Made by a program: the position numbers and the translations under genes
Shown: positions 53,515 to 62,284 of the stretch, piece by piece
Layout: each line of letters starts with the position of its first letter
Numbering within the stretch: position 1 is the first letter of the stretch
The notes under the pieces: generated by a model
Seen by the model: the letters and a program-made list of their open reading frames with translations, nothing else
Database searches by the model: none
What the model was told of the DNA's origin: nothing
Origin: Crocinitomicaceae bacterium
Lineage (GTDB): Bacteria > Bacteroidota > Bacteroidia > Flavobacteriales_D > Crocinitomicaceae
Assembly (NCBI GenBank): GCA_017983465.1
Contig: JAGOBK010000004.1
Span: 62,001 to 126,000 of the forward strand
DNA length: 64,000 bases
Reading direction: 5' to 3'

Positions 53515-55626
53515 ATGAAATTACCGCATATTTTATTTCTATTGGGCATCTTTTTTTTAGGGAAAGCTCAAGCTCAAACCTTGGTTTTTGCTGAGTTAAC
53601 GGGTTCTCCAACTATGAATACAAGCGGATGGAATCTGACAGGAGCTGCCGCAACAGGGGATACCGGTGGCGATGCGAATGTAGATCCAGATGAGTTGATT
53701 TTAACCAATAACGTTGGAAATTCGAGTGGTGCGATTTTTTATAACCAAGCGATCGATTTAGGAACGTGCTATCAATGGAATGTGGAATTCGATTTTCGCA
53801 TGTTTGATGGGAACAGTGCAGATGGAATTGCCTTTTGTTTTTTAGATGTTCCACCTGCCGGATTCGTTTCCGGAGGAGGAGTAGGCATCCCTTCTACAGC
53901 GAATGGAATAAAAGTTGTTTTCGATACGTACAACAATTGCGGTGGAGCCAATCCCGAAATTCAAATTTACAGTGGACCAGGTTATAATGAATGTATTGCC
54001 GGAATCACGACGCTCAATAATGTTGGTGGAAATTTGAATTTCCTTCGATCTAGCACGTATAATACAGCAGTCATCAGTTACAATTACGGTGTAGTCACAG
54101 TTTCTGTGAATGGCACTCAATATTTATCCGGAACCTATAACTTGAATTTTGCGGGTTATATGGGTTGGACAGCAAGTACGGGGGGATCCAATGACCGTCA
54201 TTCAATACGTAATGCGACAATTTTCGCAGACATTGCTACGTCAAATGCAGGTCCAGATGTCAGTATATGTAATGGACAAACGGCTCAAATTGGCAGTACA
54301 AATAACACAAGTTACATTTACTCATGGACCACTGCTCCGGGCTTAAGTCAAAATACGATTTCTAATCCAATTGTCAATCTGTCGAATTCTGGTAATACAC
54401 CGATTTCTCAGACTTATTCAGTGATGACAAATTTGGCCTCCAATCCAAATTCATGTCCGTCGTTTGATAGTGTTGTGGTAACGGTTAACCCTTTATTTAA
54501 CGATACCTTACCGATTAGTATTTGTCAAGGTGCAATGTACACCTTGGGAACTCAAACATTTTCCACTTCGGGGTTTCATCCGGTCGTTTTTCAAAGTACA
54601 ACGGGCTGTGATTCAACCGTTGTTTTAAATTTAAATTTACTACCAAATATAACGAATAATCAAACCGTGCATATTTGTCAAGGTGCTTCCTACATATTTG
54701 CCGGAAATACGATTTCTGCAGCTGGTACTTACACTCAATTATTGCAAACTGCGACCGGTTGTGACTCAACGATTAACTTAACGTTAGTCGTGGATCCTAT
54801 CATCACATCCAACATTCAAGCCTCCATTTGTCAAGGTGGAAGTTATACGTTTGGCTCACAAACATTAACGGCTGCAGGAAATTACAGTCGAACCATTCAA
54901 ACGGTAGCAGGATGTGATTCCATCATTAACTTATCTTTAGCAGTAAATCCAGAATTATCCTCTAGTAGCTCCATGACTTTGTGTCAAGGACAATCCACTT
55001 TGTTTTATGGACAAACCTTAACGAATTCTGGAGTGTATAACCAAACTTTGCAAACGGTAGCAGGTTGTGATTCCGTAGTCACTTTGAATTTAACGGTTTA
55101 TCCAATTCCCGCGGCACCTATTTTAACAGGAAATAGTCCTGTTGAGTGTCCTGGTGATGTTGTTTCCTTACAGGTTGATCCCGTGTCAAATGGATTGTAT
55201 AACTGGTCCGGACCACAAAATTTCACTTCATCGAGTGAAGTTGTGTATTTTCCAGTTCAACTTGCTCAAATAGGTATTTATAGTGTCACTGTATCGATCA
55301 ACGGATGTGTTTCAAGTCCATCGGTGATCCCTGTTTCCATTACAAATATTTACAATTACGAGGACTTTGAATTTCCTAATGTCATTACACCAAATGGTGA
55401 TGGAAACAATGATGAATTGGATATTGAATCCATGTTTAAATCGTGTCAGGAATATCAATTAAAGGTATTCAATCGCTGGGGGAACATGATTTATTCCGGT
55501 AAGCGTTTCGACGCGCCATTCGATGGGAAAGACATGAATGGAACTCTTCTTCAGGATGGTGTTTATTTCTACTTACTCGAATTCGACCAAAAGAAGAAAA
55601 GTGGATTCATCCACCTCATTCGTTAA
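53515..55626 (+). CDS. Lectin-like T9SS type B secreted protein with four CQG repeats
   Basis: This 703-residue protein has a signal peptide (ILFLLGIFFLGKAQAQ). An L-type-lectin-like jelly roll follows (about 25-240; ADGIAFCFLDV and KVVFDTYNN are typical). From about 328 to 525 there are four tandem repeats of about 50 residues, each starting ICQGxxY or LCQG and ending TGCDSxxxLxL. Their paired cysteines could cross-link. An Ig-like module and a CHU_C/type B sorting domain (ITPNGDGNNDEL, FNRWGNMIYSG) end the chain. It likely binds glycans on surfaces or prey. It overlaps the convergent ABC permease gene by 4 bases. Confidence 0.9.
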   Translation: MKLPHILFLLGIFFLGKAQAQTLVFAELTGSPTMNTSGWNLTGAAATGDTGGDANVDPDELILTNNVGNSSGAIFYNQAIDLGTCYQWNVEFDFRMFDGNSADGIAFCFLDVPPAGFVSGGGVGIPSTANGIKVVFDTYNNCGGANPEIQIYSGPGYNECIAGITTLNNVGGNLNFLRSSTYNTAVISYNYGVVTVSVNGTQYLSGTYNLNFAGYMGWTASTGGSNDRHSIRNATIFADIATSNAGPDVSICNGQTAQIGSTNNTSYIYSWTTAPGLSQNTISNPIVNLSNSGNTPISQTYSVMTNLASNPNSCPSFDSVVVTVNPLFNDTLPISICQGAMYTLGTQTFSTSGFHPVVFQSTTGCDSTVVLNLNLLPNITNNQTVHICQGASYIFAGNTISAAGTYTQLLQTATGCDSTINLTLVVDPIITSNIQASICQGGSYTFGSQTLTAAGNYSRTIQTVAGCDSIINLSLAVNPELSSSSSMTLCQGQSTLFYGQTLTNSGVYNQTLQTVAGCDSVVTLNLTVYPIPAAPILTGNSPVECPGDVVSLQVDPVSNGLYNWSGPQNFTSSSEVVYFPVQLAQIGIYSVTVSINGCVSSPSVIPVSITNIYNYEDFEFPNVITPNGDGNNDELDIESMFKSCQEYQLKVFNRWGNMIYSGKRFDAPFDGKDMNGTLLQDGVYFYLLEFDQKKKSGFIHLIR

Positions 55627-56813
55627 TTTAAAATACGGGCTTCGTTACCAAATTGACGGTAAGAAACAATCACCGAAAGTGTTGCTAGAAGTAACATAAT
55701 TCCTAAACTAATACAATAGTATCCCACTGATAATGTTCCTGAAATCAATTCTTTTGTGGAAAGAACGATGTTCACGACAGGAATTGCTGCTGTTATCGCG
55801 TTTAATTCAATTCCTGGAAAAAATCCAATCATAGCAGGAAGAACCATGACAAAGTTCAACGGTGTGATGATACTTTGGGCTTCCTTAAATGATTTTGCGT
55901 ACACAGCAATAGGAATCATGGCGCCAGCAAAAAAGACGACTAGAGGGAAAAGCAAGCTAAACATCGCAATAATAAACGATGGTGTCAGAATTCCATGAAC
56001 GATGTCTAAAATCTCTTTGTTGTGAACGATGTCTAAAAACTCAATGGAAACAAATAATCCCAAGAGTGCACAACTTGCTGCTAACATTCCAGACGTGACA
56101 ACAACCATCATTTTACCCACTAATATTTGCCATCTAGAGACAGGAGTAGTCAGTAAGGTTTCGATGGTTCCACGTTCTTTTTCCCCAGTGAACAAATCAA
56201 TAGCAGGATACATGCAACCAATAAATCCGAAGGCAATGAAGATGTATGGCAAGAATCCACCAGCTAATTGTCCAATCATTTTTTTGTCGCTAGCGCAATT
56301 TTGATACACCGGTACAAGTGGATGTAGTTTTTCTGAATCCACACCAAGTTCTTTTAAACGCATAACCTCAGCATTGTCTGACATGTAATTCATGTAAGAT
56401 TCCGCTCGTTGTTGTCTTCCAACGGAGGAAGCGTCAAATAACCAAGTTAGTGGAATAGACTGTTTCATTCGTGCCAATTCTGCTTCGTTTGTAGGCACGA
56501 TGAGTCCAAGTTGAATTTCTCCTTGTTCAATTGCTCTTTTAAGCGCAGCAGAATCTTCATAGTTTTTCAATTCCTTTTTCCCTAAGCCATCGGGCATTTC
56601 TTCAAGTTGTTTCCAATATTTGGCACCAAGATCTCCCCAAACGCCAATTTTTAATTTCTCTTCACTTGCTTTTTTTTCAAAAGAAGAGGAGACATTCACG
56701 AATAAGGTTAGGGTAATCGGGAAAACAAGTAAAGGAATGAGTAACATCGTACGCATCGTGCGTTTGTCACGTAAGGTATCGATGAGTTCTTTTTTGAATA
56801 TGGTAAAGATCAT
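55623..56813 (-). CDS. ABC-2 type transporter permease, NatB-like
   Basis: This protein of about 396 residues has an N-terminal transmembrane helix (TMLLIPLLVFPITLTLF), a periplasmic domain of about 130 residues and five or six C-terminal helices. The ATG at 56813 (MIFTIFKKELIDTLRDKRT) is preferred to one 24 bases upstream because it matches the family start. It includes the GEKERGTIETLLTTPVSRWQILVGK loop typical of ABC-2/NatB permeases that export sodium or other substrates. It lies 10 bases after the ATPase gene and forms a transporter with it. Confidence 0.88.
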   Translation of the reverse strand: MIFTIFKKELIDTLRDKRTMRTMLLIPLLVFPITLTLFVNVSSSFEKKASEEKLKIGVWGDLGAKYWKQLEEMPDGLGKKELKNYEDSAALKRAIEQGEIQLGLIVPTNEAELARMKQSIPLTWLFDASSVGRQQRAESYMNYMSDNAEVMRLKELGVDSEKLHPLVPVYQNCASDKKMIGQLAGGFLPYIFIAFGFIGCMYPAIDLFTGEKERGTIETLLTTPVSRWQILVGKMMVVVTSGMLAASCALLGLFVSIEFLDIVHNKEILDIVHGILTPSFIIAMFSLLFPLVVFFAGAMIPIAVYAKSFKEAQSIITPLNFVMVLPAMIGFFPGIELNAITAAIPVVNIVLSTKELISGTLSVGYYCISLGIMLLLATLSVIVSYRQFGNEARILN

Positions 56814-56823
56814 GTGAATTGAA

Positions 56824-57582
56824 TTAACGTTGAACAATACGGATGAACTCTTCCGTTAGATTACTAGCTTCCATGTTTTGACGAAAATCAGACATAGGAC
56901 CATTGTACTTCAGTTGTCCTTTGTGAACAATGGCAAGTTCGTCACATAACAAATCCACTTCGCTCATGATGTGACTCGAGAAAATGACTGTTTTTCCTTG
57001 GTCCTTACAATCGCGAATGAGTTTGATGATATTTTCTGCTGTGATAACGTCGAGTCCACTTGTCGGCTCATCGAAAATCACCACTTCTGGATTATGAATC
57101 ATGGTGCGGCAAATGGAAACCTTTTGTTTCATCCCCGTACTTAACTTACCGATTCGCTTTTGAAGAAAATCGTTCATGTTCAACAAATCGAACAAGTACT
57201 TTTTCCGTTCTTCTTTTTCCTTTGTAGGAACTTGATAAAGTGCGGCGAAATAATCGATGATTTCGAGGGGAGTCAAACGGGCATAAAGTCCAGTTGATCC
57301 AGTTAGAAAACCAATTTTTGAACGAGCCTCTTGTGGATATTTCACAGCGTCAACACCTGCAATTTCGATACTGCCTGAGGTTGGTGATAAAATTGTGGAA
57401 AGCATCCGAAGGGTGGTTGTTTTTCCAGCTCCATTTGGACCTAACAGTGAAAATACTTTTCCGGGTTGACATTCAAAACTCAGGTCATCAACAGCAAGCG
57501 CTTTGTCAGCGGTTGTATTAAGTTCTTTCTTTTGTTGGCGACTTAGTTCAAATTCCTTTCGGAGGTGAGATACTTTAATCAT
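56824..57582 (-). CDS. ABC transporter ATP-binding protein, NatA-like
   Basis: This 252-residue ABC ATPase has Walker A LLGPNGAGKTTT, Q-loop IGFLTGSTGLYARLTP, signature LSTGMKQKV, Walker B VVIFDEPTSGLD and the switch His in IFSSHIMSE. The closest group is NatA, which pairs with a NatB permease, and the next gene supplies that. The transported substrate cannot be read from sequence. The rlmN gene lies 44 bases upstream in the same direction. Confidence 0.93.
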   Translation of the reverse strand: MIKVSHLRKEFELSRQQKKELNTTADKALAVDDLSFECQPGKVFSLLGPNGAGKTTTLRMLSTILSPTSGSIEIAGVDAVKYPQEARSKIGFLTGSTGLYARLTPLEIIDYFAALYQVPTKEKEERKKYLFDLLNMNDFLQKRIGKLSTGMKQKVSICRTMIHNPEVVIFDEPTSGLDVITAENIIKLIRDCKDQGKTVIFSSHIMSEVDLLCDELAIVHKGQLKYNGPMSDFRQNMEASNLTEEFIRIVQR

Positions 57583-57626
57583 AGCAAAGAGGTTTCAATA
57601 AGCAGGACGATAGTCTATTCTGTATG

Positions 57627-58700
57627 TTACTTTAGAATGCGTTCGTCCTTCAAGATAGCTTTGTTTTTATTGGCAAGTTGTCCGCATGCAGCATCGATGT
57701 CTTTTCCGCGACTCCTTCTGACATTCACGATAAGGTTTTTCGATTCCAAAAAGGCAGCAAATGCATCAACTTTGCGTGCGTCTGCTTGTTGGAATTCTCC
57801 ATTTTCAATTGGATTGTACTCAATGATATTGATTTTACACGGAACACATTTAGCAAAGTTTGCTAGTTCACGTGCATCTTCAATTTCATCGTTAAAGTCT
57901 TTAAAGATGATGTATTCGAAGGTGACTCTTGAGCCCGTTTTTTCATGGAAGTATTCTAATGACTCTGATAATTCAGAAAGGTTATTAGATTCGTTAATCT
58001 CCATTATTTTATCTCGTTTCTTGTCGTTTGCTGCGTGAAGAGATAGTGCTAAATTGAATTTAACATCATCGTCACCAAGTTTGCGAATCATTTTTGCAAT
58101 TCCAGCAGTGGATACGGTAATGCGTTTCGGTGAGATTCCAAGTCCATCTTCGCTGCAAAGACGGTCAATCGACTGAAGAACATTTTTATAATTTAAGAGC
58201 GGTTCACCCATTCCCATGTAGACAATGTTGGTCAGGTTTTGACCGTAGCGTTCTTCTGCTTGATTTTTCAGGTATACAACTTGGTCAACAATTTCACCAG
58301 CACTTAAATTCCGGAGTAATTTCAATCTCCCGGTTGCACAAAAGGTACAAGACAAACTGCATCCAACCTGCGAAGAGATGCATGCTGTAGTGCGTGAAGT
58401 AGTTGGAATCAATACACCTTCAACTACCTTACCTTCTTCGATCGTAAAGGCACATTTGATGGTTTTATCCTTGCTAATTTGTTGGTCCTGCAGATGGATA
58501 TGATCGATGAAATAATGTTGTTGCAACATCTCCCTGAGTTCTTTACTCAAGTTGGTCATTTCATCAAAGGATGCGGCATTTTTTTTCCATAGCCATTCAT
58601 AGACTTGTTTGGCACGAAATGATTTTTCATTACGTTCAACAAATTCTCCCTGAAGTTCCTTCAAGGATAAATTCCGAATATTGCTCAGTCCTTGAGGCAT
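57627..58700 (-). CDS. rlmN: 23S rRNA (adenine2503-C2)-methyltransferase
   Basis: This 357-residue radical-SAM enzyme methylates C2 of A2503 in 23S rRNA and A37 in some tRNAs. The CxxxCxxC cluster motif is in QVGCSLSCTFCATG. Other family blocks are YMGMGEPLLNYKNVL, RITVSTAGIA and the C-terminal NVRRSRGKDIDAACGQL, whose cysteine is the methyl-accepting residue. Length is normal. It is followed by natA and preceded by dnaN 15 bases away. Confidence 0.97.
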   Translation of the reverse strand: MPQGLSNIRNLSLKELQGEFVERNEKSFRAKQVYEWLWKKNAASFDEMTNLSKELREMLQQHYFIDHIHLQDQQISKDKTIKCAFTIEEGKVVEGVLIPTTSRTTACISSQVGCSLSCTFCATGRLKLLRNLSAGEIVDQVVYLKNQAEERYGQNLTNIVYMGMGEPLLNYKNVLQSIDRLCSEDGLGISPKRITVSTAGIAKMIRKLGDDDVKFNLALSLHAANDKKRDKIMEINESNNLSELSESLEYFHEKTGSRVTFEYIIFKDFNDEIEDARELANFAKCVPCKINIIEYNPIENGEFQQADARKVDAFAAFLESKNLIVNVRRSRGKDIDAACGQLANKNKAILKDERILK

Positions 58701-58715
58701 GTATGAAAAGGTGGA

Positions 58716-59840
58716 TTAACGGTTGAGCATCACTGGCATCACGAGCATTAAAATGTCTTCGTGTTCGTTTGACGGAATAGCAGGAGTTAAGATACCTGCA
58801 CGACTTGGCTCACTCATTGAAAGTTTAATTTCATCTGAATCCAAATTGTTCAACATCTCCATTAAGAAACGCGAGTTGAATCCAATTTCTAAATCATCAC
58901 CATCATAGTTACAAGTCAAACGCTCACTTGCCTCGTTTGCAAAGTCGATATCCTCAGCGAACAAAGAAAGTTCAGAACCAGCTAACTTCAATTTAATTTG
59001 ATGTGTTGTTTTATTAGAGAAAATCGACACACGTTTGATGGATGAAAGCAATTGAGAACGGTCAATTGTTAAAACATTTGGATTTTCTTTAGGAATCACA
59101 GCTTCGTAATTCGGGTATTTCCCATCGATTAAGCGACACACTAAAATGAGGTCGTTAAACGTGAAAACAGCATTAGATTCGTTGTATTCTAATAGAACTG
59201 CCTCATCGCCACGAAGATTTGATTTCAACATGTTCAACGGTTTCTTTGGCAGAATGAAAGCTGAGCTTCCACTTGCTTCTGCATCCGTTCTTCTGAAACG
59301 AACAAGTTTATGTGCGTCTGTCGCAACAAAGGTGATTTCACTTGCAGAGAATTGACAGAACACTCCGCTCATTACTGGACGAAGGTCATCATTTCCTGAA
59401 GCAAATAAGGTTTTATTGATGGCGCGAGAAAGAATATCTCCGGATAATTTAATGGCACTTTTACCTGCTAATTCAGGAATTTTTGGGAATTCATCTCCAT
59501 TGAATCCAACCATTCTTGATTTACCATTGTCGTAAGCAATTTCAATTTGGTAATTACTTGCATTGACTTTGAACGTACACGGTTGGTCTGGTAGACTTTT
59601 TAATACATCCAACAACAATTTAGCAGGAATGGCAATTTTGCCATCCTCCTCCGAATGAACATCCATTTTAGTCACCATGGTCGTTTCTAAATCTGAAGCA
59701 GATGCTGTCAGTTGTCCGTTGGTGATTTCAAATAAAAAGTTATCTAAAATCGGCAAGGTATTGCTTGTATTCAGTACACCTGAAATACTTTGAAGATGTT
59801 TTAAAAGACTTGTGCTTGAGGCAATGAAATTCATACTCAT
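58716..59840 (-). CDS. dnaN: DNA polymerase III beta subunit (sliding clamp)
   Basis: This 374-residue protein has three clamp domains. Typical segments are LDNFLFEITNGQLTASASDLETTM, VMSGVFCQFSASEITFVATDAHKLVRF, DGKYPNYEAVIP and the C-terminal LMLVMPVMLNR. It encircles DNA and tethers polymerase. Two ATGs occur two codons apart (59840 and 59834); the second gives the more usual MNFI start. The -7 element TAAATTTG ends 11 bases before. dnaN is not next to dnaA here. Confidence 0.96.
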   Translation of the reverse strand: MSMNFIASSTSLLKHLQSISGVLNTSNTLPILDNFLFEITNGQLTASASDLETTMVTKMDVHSEEDGKIAIPAKLLLDVLKSLPDQPCTFKVNASNYQIEIAYDNGKSRMVGFNGDEFPKIPELAGKSAIKLSGDILSRAINKTLFASGNDDLRPVMSGVFCQFSASEITFVATDAHKLVRFRRTDAEASGSSAFILPKKPLNMLKSNLRGDEAVLLEYNESNAVFTFNDLILVCRLIDGKYPNYEAVIPKENPNVLTIDRSQLLSSIKRVSIFSNKTTHQIKLKLAGSELSLFAEDIDFANEASERLTCNYDGDDLEIGFNSRFLMEMLNNLDSDEIKLSMSEPSRAGILTPAIPSNEHEDILMLVMPVMLNR

Positions 59841-59851
59841 TAATTTAGATA

Positions 59852-59859
59852 CAAATTTA
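59852..59859 (-). promoter_or_regulatory. Promoter -7 element (TAAATTTG) of dnaN
   Basis: TAAATTTG on the minus strand matches TAnnTTTG and lies 11 bases before the first dnaN ATG. Confidence 0.55.
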
Positions 59860-59916
59860 ATAAATCAAACGAGATGATGTACAATGAAACGCGTGAAAAC
59901 GACTTCTTTCTGCGAT

Positions 59917-60435
59917 TTAACGCTGAATTGTTTCATTCCACTCTGAAACGAAAGAATTTGGGTCGTCAGGTGTGAGGACAATTGTTCTGCCATTGGATCG
60001 TTCGATGACCACAAATTGATCGCGTCGAGTAGCATACCAAATCATGGTTCCGTAGCGAGTGTTTCGAAACAAACCAAAGTATCCGAATAGGCCGCCAACA
60101 CCAAAAACGCGCAGCGAATTTTTCAAATCTTTTCGATCCACCAAGGAAACATTGAGAATATCCGTTGTTGCATGGAACTTGTTTTGAAAAGGACGAAGAA
60201 CGACCAGTTTACCGTCTTCTAACGCGTATCCTTTTGGACTAAACCCATAGGTTAATACAAGCATTATGATCAATGAAATTGGTATGACATACACAGCACT
60301 TGGAAACATCAAATCTGAAAATTGAAATTCATTGTTTGACAAAAAAGGAACAAATCCAGATAAAAGTAGGAGGATGCTTACGCCAATTGTGAGTCCTTTC
60401 GTCAAGGTATCCATGGAAGCTTTGTGTGTACTCAT
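59917..60435 (-). CDS. Membrane-anchored bacterial PH-domain protein
   Basis: This 172-residue protein has two N-terminal transmembrane helices (about 13-30 and 44-65). A PH-like domain follows with SPKGYALEDGKLVVLRPF, LRVFGVGGLFGYFGLFRN and VVIERSNGRTIVLTPDD. This layout fits the bPH2/YdbS-like or PF-type PH-domain membrane proteins, which lack known catalysis. The start overlaps the upstream gene's stop by four bases. Function unknown. Confidence 0.82.
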   Translation of the reverse strand: MSTHKASMDTLTKGLTIGVSILLLLSGFVPFLSNNEFQFSDLMFPSAVYVIPISLIIMLVLTYGFSPKGYALEDGKLVVLRPFQNKFHATTDILNVSLVDRKDLKNSLRVFGVGGLFGYFGLFRNTRYGTMIWYATRRDQFVVIERSNGRTIVLTPDDPNSFVSEWNETIQR

Positions 60436-60761
60436 TGTTCGCTAAATTTAGTTCGTAAATATACTTTTAATGCTTCTCTCATCAAAATGGCTTCGCTTAA
60501 ATCTTGATGGAAGGTTTCTTTTCTCGCAAGAGAAATAAAAATTGATTCTGGAATGTCGATGAGGTAAATTAATTGCTGAAGTTGGGTGGTTGAAACGTTT
60601 TTGATACATGTTGCAATCGATGAAAGTAAATCATCCACATCTGTTGAAAGAAGAGTCAAACCGCAACGCTGAAAATCCTTTGCCAATTGAGCAAGTGTAT
60701 CCCTGCGAAAAGACTGATCAACGAGGGCTTGTTTCACTTGTTCTTGAAGTTCCTGTGCCAT
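60432..60761 (-). CDS. Small helical protein of unknown function
   Basis: This 109-residue helical protein (MAQELQEQVKQALVDQSFRR... KVYLRTKFSEQ) has no signal or membrane segment. Its layout of 5-6 short helices (about 5-35, 38-60, 70-90, 90-107) could mediate protein contact. No family is recognised. It is coupled to the PH-domain gene by a 4-base overlap and is divergent from the sugar transferase gene. Confidence 0.65.
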   Translation of the reverse strand: MAQELQEQVKQALVDQSFRRDTLAQLAKDFQRCGLTLLSTDVDDLLSSIATCIKNVSTTQLQQLIYLIDIPESIFISLARKETFHQDLSEAILMREALKVYLRTKFSEQ

Positions 60762-60777
60762 GCTGAGGAAAAAAAAT

Positions 60778-60785
60778 TAGTTTTG
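60778..60785 (+). promoter_or_regulatory. Promoter -7 element (TAGTTTTG) of the sugar transferase gene
   Basis: TAGTTTTG matches TAnnTTTG and lies 20 bases before the ATG at 60806, in the short divergent gap. Confidence 0.55.
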
Positions 60786-60805
60786 TACCAAATGTGAAGT
60801 TACGC

Positions 60806-61396
60806 ATGAAAAGAATATTTGACATCATTTTCGCCTTGTTTGTATTAATTTGTTTTCTGCCAATTGGAATTTTTCTTTCCTTGTGGATAGCATTTGAATC
60901 TACTGGAGGAATTTTCTTTGCGCAAAATAGAGTAGGGAAGAACGGCGTTTCTTTTCGACTGTTAAAATTTCGCAGTATGTATAGTAATGCTGAATCGCAG
61001 GGAAGAATCACCGTTGGATCCCGTGATGCGCGCATTACTAAGGTGGGATTCTATTTGCGCAAATACAAATTGGATGAGTTCCCTCAATTTATCAATGTAC
61101 TGAAAGGCGACATGAGCATCGTTGGACCACGTCCAGAGGTTCAAGAATACGTCGATTTATACACAGATTCCCAACGAAAAATCCTTCAAGTAAAACCAGG
61201 AATTACTGATTTGGCTTCCTTGGCATATTTTCACGAGAATGAACTTTTGGCAAAATCAGACAATCCGCAGCAAACATACATTCAAGAGGTAATGCCAGAA
61301 AAGATTCGGTTAAATGAAAAATATTTGGCCAATCCATCGCTGGGTCAGGACCTTGTCATTATCTGTAAAACATTTGCAAAAATCTTTCGCGCTTAA
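60806..61396 (+). CDS. Sugar transferase (polyprenyl-phosphate sugar-1-phosphate transferase family)
   Basis: This 196-residue protein is of the WcaJ/PglC class. It has one N-terminal hydrophobic helix (MKRIFDIIFALFVLICFLPIG) and the catalytic domain: FFAQNRVGKNGVSFRLLKFRSM, LRKYKLDEFPQFINVLKGDMS and VGPRPEVQEY. It transfers a sugar phosphate to a lipid carrier to begin glycan assembly. A GTG at 60794 could add four residues, but the ATG at 60806 matches the family start. It is a stand-alone gene in this window. Confidence 0.93.
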   Translation: MKRIFDIIFALFVLICFLPIGIFLSLWIAFESTGGIFFAQNRVGKNGVSFRLLKFRSMYSNAESQGRITVGSRDARITKVGFYLRKYKLDEFPQFINVLKGDMSIVGPRPEVQEYVDLYTDSQRKILQVKPGITDLASLAYFHENELLAKSDNPQQTYIQEVMPEKIRLNEKYLANPSLGQDLVIICKTFAKIFRA

Positions 61397-61416
61397 TTTC
61401 CCGACAAAATCTTCGT

Positions 61417-61424
61417 TACATTTG
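61417..61424 (+). promoter_or_regulatory. Promoter -7 element (TACATTTG) of the ars operon
   Basis: TACATTTG matches TAnnTTTG and lies just upstream of the ArsR operator, so bound repressor would occlude the start site. Confidence 0.65.
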
Positions 61425-61435
61425 TTTTAATATCG

Positions 61436-61459
61436 TAATATTGCAATATAACAATATTA
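61436..61459. promoter_or_regulatory. Inverted-repeat ArsR operator
   Basis: TAATATTG and CAATATTA form a perfect 8-bp inverted repeat with an 8-base spacer. Within it, ATATTGCAATAT (61438-61449) is itself a 12-bp palindrome. The site lies between promoter and arsR ATG (61466), the usual place for ArsR/SmtB autoregulation. Confidence 0.75.
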
Positions 61460-61465
61460 TAAGCG

Positions 61466-61789
61466 ATGGGAACAACGAAAAGCGAAGGTTTTAGTGAAGA
61501 AGTGAACGAATTAGCCTCACTATTCAAAGCGATGGGACATCCCGCACGGATTGCCATTATTCAATTTTTGCGAACGCAGGAAAAATGCATTTGCACGGAT
61601 TTAGTAAATGAACTTCCACTCGCACAGCCGACCATTTCGCAACATTTAAAGGAATTGAAAACTGCTGGTATCATTCAAGGAAGTGTTTCAGGCACGAGTA
61701 TTTGTTATTGCTTGAATCTGGAGAAAATCAGTCAGCTAGATTCTTTTTTAGCTTCCCTAAAATACGATCAGAATCCAACATGTTGTTAA
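61466..61789 (+). CDS. arsR: ArsR family metalloregulator
   Basis: This 107-residue winged-helix repressor has the recognition region LPLAQPTISQHLKELKTAGIIQG (about 51-73). The preceding KCICTDL segment has Cys residues at the site where ArsR binds As(III) or Sb(III). Two further cysteines close the chain (NPTCC) and could join the metal site. It should repress the four-gene ars operon until arsenite binds. The DUF6428 gene begins 12 bases later. Confidence 0.93.
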   Translation: MGTTKSEGFSEEVNELASLFKAMGHPARIAIIQFLRTQEKCICTDLVNELPLAQPTISQHLKELKTAGIIQGSVSGTSICYCLNLEKISQLDSFLASLKYDQNPTCC

Positions 61790-61801
61790 AAAAAAGAAGC
61801 A

Positions 61802-62275
61802 ATGAAACTAAGTGAATTTAAAGCAAACTTGACAGGAATGACAACGGTGTCATTTCAATTACCGGATGGATCAACTGTTCCGGCACATTATCACATCACG
61901 GAAGTTGGACACGTTCAAAAACGATTCATAGATTGTGGAGGAACTACACGTTTAGAAGACCGCATTTGTTTTCAGCTATGGGAAGCGGAGGACTTTGACC
62001 ATCGTCTTCAGGCAGAGAAATTGATGAAAATCATTGAATTGTCCGAGCGAACCTTGAACTTGCCAGATGAGGAGATTGAAGTTGAATATCAAGGGTCGAC
62101 CATTGGTAAATATCAACTGGCATGGAATGGCACTTCTTTCGAATTGCTTTCAACAACTACAGCGTGTTTAGCAGAAGATAAATGTGGTATTCCACCTGCG
62201 AAACAGAAGATTAGTTTAGTAGAATTGACTCCATCCACAAAATCAACATGTACACCTGGAGGAGGTTGTTGTTAA
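61802..62275 (+). CDS. DUF6428 family protein of the ars operon
   Basis: This 157-residue protein begins MKLSEFKANLTGM and has PDGSTVPAHYHITEVG, IDCGGTTRLEDRI and FQLWEAEDFDHRL blocks that I associate with DUF6428. These are found beside arsR in Bacteroidota. The end is cysteine-rich (TTACLAEDKCGIPP, then TCTPGGGCC), suggesting thiol-metalloid binding. Role unproven; a chaperone or arsenic sensor/buffer is plausible. It is the second gene of the operon. Confidence 0.8.
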   Translation: MKLSEFKANLTGMTTVSFQLPDGSTVPAHYHITEVGHVQKRFIDCGGTTRLEDRICFQLWEAEDFDHRLQAEKLMKIIELSERTLNLPDEEIEVEYQGSTIGKYQLAWNGTSFELLSTTTACLAEDKCGIPPAKQKISLVELTPSTKSTCTPGGGCC

Positions 62276-62284
62276 ATCGAGTAT

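Noticed and set aside
55623-57582. gldF/gldG gliding ABC transporter
   Set aside because: The ATPase and permease match NatA/NatB features. The permease has the large periplasmic domain of NatB and there is no GldG-type partner.
57565-58038. Plus-strand open frame of 157 codons
   Set aside because: It is antisense to rlmN, whose radical-SAM motifs are clear.
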